Below are positions 1 to 4,083 of a stretch of 5,675 nucleotides of DNA, in pieces (position 1 is the first letter of the stretch; every line of letters begins with the position of its first letter). The stretch is from Dermatophilaceae bacterium. GTDB lineage: Bacteria; Actinomycetota; Actinomycetes; Actinomycetales; Dermatophilaceae. The notes below the pieces were generated by a model. That model saw only the letters and a list, made by a program, of their open reading frames with translations. It was not told where the DNA came from and made no database searches. The translations under genes were made by a program, and so were the position numbers. The DNA lies in assembly GCA_013361975.1 (NCBI GenBank), contig JABFXB010000229.1, forward strand, positions 1 through 5,675, read 5' to 3'.

Positions 1-34
1 GGTGGCCTCCGTCCGGGGGAAGACGGAGGCCACC
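1..34. terminator. Perfect 13-bp hairpin, probable terminator of an off-window gene
   Basis: Positions 1-13 (ggtggcctccgtc) and 22-34 are exact reverse complements, separated by the 8-nt loop cgggggaa. No T-run follows on either strand, as is usual for actinobacterial terminators. The window starts at the first base of the stem, so the true arm could be longer. The most likely role is ending a rightward gene just left of the window, but the symmetry would also serve a leftward transcript. The hairpin is seen directly; its termination role is inferred. Confidence 0.6.
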
Positions 35-258
35 CTCACGAGACTGGCACCGGGGGGGAGGAGCCAGATCGCGTGGCGCTCGACCCGTGAGGGGAGCACC
101 TCGACAATCGTGGGGGTTTCACCCCGGGATTGCAAACCGGGATGTCGCGACACGCGGCGGTTTGCCGGGAATTGTCGTCACACGACAAGCGGCGTCCGAT
201 TTGTGCCGGTAAGCGCTTCCATTTCAGAGCCTTCGCCCCCGAGAACGCCCACGCAGGC
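35..258. other. Intergenic stretch with clustered short dyads, no gene seen
   Basis: No reading frame here has the codon bias of the neighbouring genes or a recognisable protein. The stretch is somewhat AT-richer than the rest. It carries an 8-bp inverted repeat (132-139 with 158-165) that encloses the palindrome TGTCGCGACA (143-152), then a hairpin with a 7-bp stem and 3-nt loop (172-178 with 182-188). A direct repeat of ccgggat lies at 124-130 and 137-143. This pattern suggests a regulatory region, but no adjacent gene start is visible to assign it to. I found no tRNA-like T-loop/acceptor arrangement on either strand. Confidence 0.4.
208..221. promoter_or_regulatory. LacI-family operator-like palindrome (weak)
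   Basis: ggtaagcgcttcca contains the perfect 8-bp palindrome AAGCGCTT. It departs at one position from the TGNAANCGNTNNCA pattern typical of LacI/GalR-family (CRE-like) operators. No sugar gene or regulator gene is visible next to it, so this is only a sequence resemblance that could arise by chance. Confidence 0.2.
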
Positions 259-305
259 GGAGGCCCCTCACCAGTTCGACGTGGTCGAACTGGTGAGGGG
301 CCTCC
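259..305. terminator. Perfect 22-bp stem hairpin with 3-nt loop
   Basis: Positions 259-280 are the exact reverse complement of 284-305, separated only by gtg. The first flanking pair (258 c, 306 a) does not match, so the stem ends sharply at 22 bp. There is no T-tract on either side. It lies 325 bp beyond the stop of the leftward Fic-like gene, and it is also downstream of whatever rightward gene ends near position 1. It probably works as a bidirectional, intrinsic-type terminator or RNA-stabilising hairpin. The structure is certain; the function is inferred. Confidence 0.55.
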
Positions 306-630
306 AGAGAAGTCCGGGCTACCAAGCGTGCAATTGTCGAAGTGTCGCTCCGGTTGTGCGCCCGGAGGTGGACTGTTCCAAGGGAACTGCTCTCGCGTGG
401 GTACTCGGTCTCTTCTCGTGACATCTGTCCTGCGTGGATCCGGATCTACGCCTCTCGGCGATGTGGTTCCTGCAACCGTTCTACTCCACGACCTCGGCGT
501 GGCGACACCCCTCGCCTCCCGCGACGTCCTGTTCGGGCCGAGAAACTGTCCACCACCGTGGACATCCCGCACGAAACGCCGCTCGCCGCCCCGTGGGTCG
601 CCAGCCGGGCCTGCGCGAGCGCGCCGATGG
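306..630. other. Gene-poor stretch downstream of the Fic-like gene
   Basis: No recognisable protein or RNA gene was found. On the minus strand a 62-codon frame starts with a GTG at 634-632 that overlaps the Fic-like stop (GTGA) and ends at 446. Its first 30 or so codons have high GC3, then the bias fades into an Arg-rich tail, so it is more likely chance or decayed sequence than a gene. The plus-strand frames are Arg/Pro/Ser-rich shadow-type sequence. The region reads as a long 3' spacer or eroded former coding DNA. Confidence 0.35.
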
Positions 631-1527
631 TCACGTGAGACGGCCCGCACGCACGGCGTCGCTGATCCGCTCCCCCTCACCCGCACCACGCACGTACGCC
701 TCGCCCGCCTGCGCGAGCCAGAGCCCGACCCCGGGCCCGTCACCCCGGGCGTATGCCGCGAGCGACCCCAGGTACGCCGGTCCCCCGCCGCTCACGTGGC
801 CGGCCTCCGGCACCGCGACACCGGTCGGGTCGAGCCCGAGGGCCTGGACGACCGCACGCTCCATCGCCCGGGCCACGAGTCCGTTGCCGTGGACGAAGGG
901 CCTGATCGAGGCGATCTCGGCGTGCACGAGCGCCGCGACGACGGCCGCGGGCACCCGGTTGCTCCCCGCCGCCGCCACGACGACGTCCGAGAGGGAGGCG
1001 AGACGTGCCGCCACGACGGGCGGTTGCGGCGCGGGACCGAGGTCGACGAGCTCGATGCAGCCCTCGTCGTCGATGCGCGGCCGGCCGAGCCGCTCGTCGC
1101 TCACGACCGGCGCGGCGGCTGCGACGTGCAGCCGAGCGAGCGCCTGCAGCGGGGCGGTGCGCACGAGCGTGACGACGCGCTCGCTCTCGGCCGTCGCGGC
1201 GATCGCCCCCTTGAGCGTGCGCAGCCCGGGGTCGAGCTCGTCGGGCCAGGCCCGGGCGCCGCTCATCAGCTCACGCACGAGGTCGACGGGGAACTCGGCG
1301 CCGTCGAGCGCGGCGCTGGCCCGCGCCCCGCGCACCCGCGACTCGGCGGACGCCTCGGGGATCCGACGCCGCAGGGCCTCGTGGAAGCGCAGCCGGGTGC
1401 ACGCCTCACGCGCGGCCTCGGCCCGAGCGCGCACGTCCGGGAGGTCGGTCAACGCCGAGAGCTGGTCGATGAGCGCGGATCGGGCAGCGGACTGGGCGGC
1501 GGACTGGGCGGACGTCGGTTCAGGCAC
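631..1527 (-). CDS. Fic-fold family protein with degenerate catalytic motif
   Basis: This 298-aa protein has a Fic-domain core. Fic enzymes usually transfer AMP to target side chains using HPFx(D/E)GNGRxxR. Here the motif at residues 208-220 reads IRPFVHGNGLVAR. The catalytic His is Arg209, the acidic Mg-binding residue is His213 and the GNGR Arg is Leu217. PF, GNG and the last Arg (220) are kept. Residues 71-76 (SAALDG) resemble the class II inhibitory-helix motif (S/T)xxxEG, with Asp for Glu. No signal peptide or membrane segment is seen, so a cytosolic protein is likely. GTG at 1527 is the first start after an in-frame TAG (1539-1537). It has no Shine-Dalgarno but lies 6 nt after a TAGGCT -10-like box, so the transcript may be leaderless. 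The N-terminus is Ala/Ser/Gln-rich. The fold assignment is fairly secure. Loss of AMP-transfer activity is inferred, and partner and role are unknown. Confidence 0.8.
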   Translation of the reverse strand: MPEPTSAQSAAQSAARSALIDQLSALTDLPDVRARAEAAREACTRLRFHEALRRRIPEASAESRVRGARASAALDGAEFPVDLVRELMSGARAWPDELDPGLRTLKGAIAATAESERVVTLVRTAPLQALARLHVAAAAPVVSDERLGRPRIDDEGCIELVDLGPAPQPPVVAARLASLSDVVVAAAGSNRVPAAVVAALVHAEIASIRPFVHGNGLVARAMERAVVQALGLDPTGVAVPEAGHVSGGGPAYLGSLAAYARGDGPGVGLWLAQAGEAYVRGAGEGERISDAVRAGRLT

Positions 1528-1533
1528 CCGGCC

Positions 1534-1539
1534 AGCCTA
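1534..1539 (-). promoter_or_regulatory. Possible leaderless -10 box for the Fic-like gene
   Basis: On the minus strand TAGGCT (TANNNT type) ends 6 nt before the GTG start codon at 1527. That places transcription initiation at or beside the start codon. No Shine-Dalgarno sequence is present, which fits a leaderless mRNA. The -35 region at normal spacing (tcggaa, 1562-1557) is poor, so confidence is low. The box also supplies the in-frame TAG that limits the ORF. Confidence 0.3.
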
Positions 1540-1566
1540 GGTTCGGGCGGTCGCCCTTCCGAGCGT

Positions 1567-1595
1567 TCGACAGCCCCTGCGGGCGTGAGTACCCT
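1567..1595 (+). promoter_or_regulatory. Promoter of the trpS leader transcript
   Basis: TCGACA (1567-1572, five of six matches to TTGACA) and TACCCT (1590-1595, TANNNT type) are separated by exactly 17 bp, a good housekeeping-sigma arrangement. Seven bases after the -10 box is A1603, the A of the leader peptide ATG. Transcription is therefore predicted to start at or within a couple of bases of that codon. The promoter lies in the 75-bp gap between two divergent start codons. Confidence 0.6.
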
Positions 1596-1602
1596 CACTG
1601 AC

Positions 1603-1641
1603 ATGCGTCCGACGACCCGTCAGTGGTGGCAGCCCAGCTGA
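1603..1641 (+). CDS. trpS leader peptide with tandem Trp codons
   Basis: This 12-codon ORF encodes MRPTTRQWWQPS and ends in TGA. Two adjacent TGG codons (1624-1629) stand out because Trp is rare and WW in a 12-residue peptide is the hallmark of Trp attenuator leaders. It sits about 7 nt after a good -10 box and has no Shine-Dalgarno, so it is probably translated from a leaderless mRNA. It lies 161 bp ahead of trpS and is followed at 1676-1697 by a terminator hairpin. The peptide itself is unlikely to have a function. Its translation acts as the sensor of charged tRNA-Trp. The ORF and Trp codons are seen directly; the sensing role follows from known attenuator architecture. Confidence 0.8.
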   Translation: MRPTTRQWWQPS

Positions 1642-1675
1642 GGCGGCCCTCCGACGCGACGCGTCAACCCAACAC

Positions 1676-1697
1676 AGAGCCGCCCACGGGCGGCTCT
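1676..1697 (+). terminator. Attenuator terminator hairpin upstream of trpS
   Basis: The arms agagccgcc (1676-1684) and ggcggctct (1689-1697) pair perfectly over 9 bp with a cacg loop; the closing C-G would make it 10. Only a short tt follows, so it is U-poor, as is common in actinobacteria. It lies between the leader peptide and trpS, where a terminator makes sense only as a conditional one. Confidence 0.7.
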
Positions 1698-1720
1698 TCG
1701 CATGTCAGGTCTGAGAACTC

Positions 1721-1752
1721 CGGAACACCGGAACACCGGAACACCGGATAAC
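1721..1752 (+). repeat. 8-bp tandem repeats in the trpS 5' region
   Basis: cggaacac is repeated exactly at 1721-1728, 1729-1736 and 1737-1744, followed by a degenerate fourth unit cggataac (1745-1752). Each unit, joined to its neighbour, gives a self-complementary CCGG, so repeats can pair with one another in RNA. The array lies after the attenuator terminator and 50 bp before the trpS start, in untranslated leader. The period is not a multiple of three and no frame across it is coding. Confidence 0.85.
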
Positions 1753-1773
1753 CAGTCCGGCCTGGCGCCGGTC

Positions 1774-1797
1774 CTCCCGTGGGCACCACCCCAGGAG
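1774..1797 (+). promoter_or_regulatory. Possible hairpin sequestering the trpS Shine-Dalgarno
   Basis: The trpS ribosome-binding site is aggaga (1793-1798), 4 nt before ATG 1803. Its GGAG (1794-1797) can pair with CTCC (1774-1777), and TGGG (1780-1783) with CCCA (1790-1793). Together these make an 8-bp stem with a 2-nt bulge (cg, 1778-1779) and a 6-nt loop. If formed, it would limit ribosome entry. In such GC-rich sequence it may be fortuitous. The nearby 5-bp hairpin ccggc/gccgg (1757-1771) could compete or stack with it. Confidence 0.35.
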
Positions 1798-1802
1798 AAG
1801 AC

Positions 1803-2936
1803 ATGAGCAGCATCGCCATCAGCACGCCGCGCGCCACCGAGGCCGCGGGCACGACCCTCCACGCCGACGCGAACGCGACATACGCCACAGCCCTCGAACG
1901 CAGCGCCCTCCTCGACGGGCTCATCGACGCGCACGCCGCGAACGACCCTGCCCGCTTCCGCATGCTGACCGGTGACCGACCCACCGGACCGCTCCACATC
2001 GGCCACTACCTCGCGAGCCTGCGCAACCGGGTCCGCCTGCAGGACAAGGGCGCCGAGACCTTCGTGGTCATCGCCGACTACCAGGTGATCACCGACCGCG
2101 ACTCGGTCGGCGAGCTGGGCGCCAACGTCCGGGGGCTCGTCCTCGACTACCTCGCAGCAGGGCTGGACCCGGCTCGCACGACGATCTTCACCCACAGCGC
2201 CGTCCCGGCCCTGGGCCAGCTGATGCTGCCGTTCCTGTCGCTCGTGACGGACGCCGAGCTGCGCCGCAACCCGACCGTCAAGGACGAGCTCGCCCTCTCG
2301 GACGGCAGGCCGCTCTCGGGACTGCTGCTGACCTACCCGGTGCACCAGGCGGCCGACATCCTCTTCTGCCACAGCAGGATCGTGCCGGTCGGCCGCGACC
2401 AGCTGCCGCACCTCGAGCAGACGCGGGCCATCGCGCGTCGCTTCAACACGAGGTATGCCGCCGGGCAGAGCGTGTTCCCCGAGCCCGAGGCGCTGCTCAG
2501 CGACGTGCCGCTGCTGCTGGGCACCGACGGCAGCAAGATGAGCAAGAGCAAGGGGAACGTCATCAACCTGCGCGACACCGCGGACGAGACGGCGGCCCGA
2601 GTCCGTGCTGCGCGCACCGACTCGCAGCGACGGATCACCTTCGACCCCACCGGCCGTCCGGCCGTGGCCAACCTGCTGACGATCGCCGGGCTCTTCCTCG
2701 AGGAGGCGCCGGAGTCGGTGGCCGACCGCGTCGGTGACGGCGGCGCGCGTGTCCTCAAGCAGGTGCTCACCGAGGCGGTGAACGAGTCCCTCGCCGGGCA
2801 CCGCGCCCGCCGGGCCGAGCTCGCGCGTGACCCGGCACACCTCGCGAGCGTGCTGCACGACGGCAACGCCCGCGCCAACGAGGTCGCCGAGCGCACCCTC
2901 GCCACGGTCCGGGCGGTGATGGGGATGTCGTACTGA
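1803..2936 (+). CDS. trpS: Tryptophanyl-tRNA synthetase
   Basis: This 377-aa class I aminoacyl-tRNA synthetase charges tRNA-Trp with tryptophan in the cytosol. HIGH is at residues 65-68, within a GDRPTGPLHIGHY segment, and KMSKS is at 245-249, within GTDGSKMSKSKGN. Asp185, in the HQAADI segment, fits the conserved Asp that contacts the indole nitrogen. ATG 1803 is chosen because aggaga precedes it at good spacing; an upstream in-frame GTG (1779) would add 8 residues and has no ribosome-binding site. Compared with common bacterial TrpRS (about 330 aa, N-terminus close to a TIGN-type signature), this one has about 50 extra N-terminal residues and a textbook HIGH. That suggests the divergent, auxiliary type, such as S. 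coelicolor TrpRS1. It is transcribed behind a tandem-Trp attenuator. The enzyme family is secure; whether it is the sole or a second, inhibitor-tolerant TrpRS cannot be told from this window. Confidence 0.95.
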   Translation: MSSIAISTPRATEAAGTTLHADANATYATALERSALLDGLIDAHAANDPARFRMLTGDRPTGPLHIGHYLASLRNRVRLQDKGAETFVVIADYQVITDRDSVGELGANVRGLVLDYLAAGLDPARTTIFTHSAVPALGQLMLPFLSLVTDAELRRNPTVKDELALSDGRPLSGLLLTYPVHQAADILFCHSRIVPVGRDQLPHLEQTRAIARRFNTRYAAGQSVFPEPEALLSDVPLLLGTDGSKMSKSKGNVINLRDTADETAARVRAARTDSQRRITFDPTGRPAVANLLTIAGLFLEEAPESVADRVGDGGARVLKQVLTEAVNESLAGHRARRAELARDPAHLASVLHDGNARANEVAERTLATVRAVMGMSY

Positions 2937-2971
2937 CCGAGCACCGGGGGCCCGCGGGGCCGCGCGCCCGC

Positions 2972-3793
2972 TCAGCCGCGGCGGGGCTGGCGTGCGGTCG
3001 CGCGAGATCGTCTGCGAGCGCGTTGGGCTCGCCGTTCGGCGGCGAGATCGGCCTTCTGCATGCCTTCCTCGTCGATCCGCAGCCCCTCCTCCACGGTCGG
3101 TGCTGTGCCGCCTCGTGACCTGGGCAGCCACCACCGGTCGGCGTCGTCGCGCGGCTGCTCCGGGTAGGCGTCCATGGCCTGCCCGAGCAGCGCGGCCACG
3201 CCGGCGCGCAGCTGTTCCGTGACGGCATACGGGTCGGCGTCGGGCGCAGGACGCAGCGGCTCCCCCACGACGATCGTGACCGGGGTGCCGCGGCGCAGCC
3301 CGAACCGACCTCCACGACCGCTGCGGCCGATGCGTTGGCTGCCCCAGACGGCCACGGGCACGAGCGGCACCTGGCACCACGTCGCGACGGCCGCCGCACC
3401 GGGACGGAAGGGCCGCAGCTCCCACGAGTGCGAGATCGTCGCCTCGGGGAAGACGCCGACCACCTCGCCCGCGCGGACCGCCGCCACGGCGTGCCGGAGC
3501 GCGACCTCGCCGTGCGCGCGGTCGACCTCGATGTGGCGCATTGCGCGCATCGCGTCGCCGACCACGGGCGGCAGGAAGACCCCGTGCTTGGAGAGGAACC
3601 GCACGTAGCGGCCGCGCTCACGCCCGACGAGCCCGACGAACAGGAAGTCCGGAGAGCTGACGTGGTTGCTCGCGAGCACCGCGCCCCCGGAACGCGGCAG
3701 GTGCTCGGCACCCCGGACGTCGATGCGCAGCCCGAACGCGGCGAAGCCGGCGCGGGCGAGGCGGATGACGAAGCGGTAGGTCCTTTCGGCCAC
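2972..3793 (-). CDS. PlsC/LPLAT-family 1-acylglycerol-3-phosphate acyltransferase-like protein
   Basis: This 273-aa protein belongs to the family that moves a fatty acyl group from acyl-CoA or acyl-ACP to a glycerolipid acceptor, typically lysophosphatidate, at the inner membrane face. Motif I is NHVSSPD (His44, Asp49, HX4D), motif II lies around RFLSKHGVF (66-73), motif III is VFPEAT (114-119) and motif IV is VPLVPVAVWG (142-151). Motif III has Ala where FPEG is usual, but Glu117 is kept. The N-terminus is amphipathic or weakly hydrophobic rather than a clear membrane span. The tail after about residue 215 has a WWLP segment and a long Arg/Ala-rich end, typical of actinobacterial members. 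GTG 3793 is the only available start: an in-frame TGA lies one codon upstream and no ATG/GTG follows soon. GAGG is only 1 nt away, which is poorly spaced. It is convergent with trpS. Exact substrate is unknown. Confidence 0.88.
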   Translation of the reverse strand: MAERTYRFVIRLARAGFAAFGLRIDVRGAEHLPRSGGAVLASNHVSSPDFLFVGLVGRERGRYVRFLSKHGVFLPPVVGDAMRAMRHIEVDRAHGEVALRHAVAAVRAGEVVGVFPEATISHSWELRPFRPGAAAVATWCQVPLVPVAVWGSQRIGRSGRGGRFGLRRGTPVTIVVGEPLRPAPDADPYAVTEQLRAGVAALLGQAMDAYPEQPRDDADRWWLPRSRGGTAPTVEEGLRIDEEGMQKADLAAERRAQRARRRSRATARQPRRG

Positions 3794-3848
3794 ACCTCAT
3801 CTTCGACGCCGACGCCACCGCGGATGCCCCCGACACCCCACCCCCAGC

Positions 3849-3892
3849 GATCGAGAGAACGCTCCGTCACGTGACGGAGCGTTCTCTCGATC
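3849..3892. repeat. Perfect 44-bp palindrome in the divergent spacer
   Basis: Positions 3849-3870 and 3871-3892 are exact reverse complements with no spacer, centred on CACGTG (3868-3873). Flanking bases (3848 c, 3893 a) do not extend it. It lies 55 bp upstream of the acyltransferase GTG and 191 bp upstream of the acs GTG, a position where neither gene needs a terminator. As RNA it would form a long hairpin on either strand. It could be a bidirectional terminator insulating the two promoters or ending a small RNA, or a protein-binding dyad. No T-tract is present. Confidence 0.75.
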
Positions 3893-3907
3893 AGAGAAGG
3901 TGCCTGT

Positions 3908-3937
3908 GACCGTTCGCCCTCGGACCCGGACCGTTCG
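3908..3937 (+). repeat. Paired 9-bp direct repeats spaced 21 bp, upstream of acs
   Basis: gaccgttcg occurs at 3908-3916 and again at 3929-3937, starts 21 bp apart, that is two helical turns, so both copies face the same side of the DNA. They lie about 150-175 bp upstream of the acs start codon, just beyond the 44-bp palindrome. This layout suits two bound protomers of a regulator. No regulator can be named. A small dyad (ctcat 3946-3950 with atgag 3959-3963) follows. Confidence 0.4.
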
Positions 3938-4083
3938 GCGGGCTACTCATCGGTAGTCATGAGACCTGCCTCACTCGGCTCTTGATGGGCGAACTAGCCT
4001 GCGTTTGAGTTGTCGCAGATGCCGCCAGCCGCGAGCGCTGGACCGGTGCGACCGCTTCATCGTCGATGCGAAAGGGTGACACC

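Larger units (their letters stand above)
1603..1698 (+). promoter_or_regulatory. Trp attenuator (ribosome-mediated) controlling trpS
   Basis: Two exclusive helices are visible. The terminator pairs 1676-1684 with 1689-1697. The antiterminator pairs 1642-1650 (ggcggccct) with 1676-1684, making eight pairs with one C/A mismatch, six of them a continuous GC run (1642-1647 with 1679-1684). The upstream strand begins directly after the leader stop codon. A ribosome finishing at 1639-1641 would cover it and allow termination. A ribosome stalled on the Trp codons (1624-1629) would leave most of it free and prevent termination. A small hairpin (1653-1656 with 1662-1665) fits inside the antiterminator loop. 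I see no strong classical 1:2 protector helix. The comparable system known to me is the attenuator of S. coelicolor trpRS1. Pairings are from the sequence; dynamics are inferred. Confidence 0.7.

Noticed and set aside
35..630. tRNA, CRISPR array or insertion-sequence remnant
   Set aside because: There is no tRNA T-loop or acceptor pairing, no regularly spaced repeats, and no transposase-like frame or terminal inverted repeats with target duplication.
130..1641. Long plus-strand open frame of about 500 codons
   Set aside because: It runs antisense through the Fic-like gene and has Arg/Pro/Gly-rich shadow composition. Only its last 12 codons, from ATG 1603, make sense, as the leader peptide.
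1779..1802. GTG 1779 as the trpS start
   Set aside because: It has no ribosome-binding site, while ATG 1803 has aggaga at proper spacing. The extra 8 residues would also be encoded by the putative SD-sequestering hairpin.
2937..2971. Bidirectional terminator between convergent trpS and the acyltransferase
   Set aside because: Only a short CGCGG/CCGCG pairing (2953-2964) with a tight loop is present in very GC-rich DNA, too weak to call, although a terminator is expected here.
1620..3425. Long minus-strand open frame of about 600 codons
   Set aside because: It is antisense to trpS with high-GC shadow composition and overlaps the well-supported acyltransferase in another frame.
3982..4000. 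acs promoter elements (ttgatg at 3982-3987, tagcct at 3995-4000)
   Set aside because: Each box resembles consensus, but they are only 7 bp apart and neither has a good partner at 16-18 bp.
4066..4083. ATG 4066 as the acs start
   Set aside because: It is in frame but lacks a Shine-Dalgarno. The aaagggtga at 4071-4079 serves GTG 4084.
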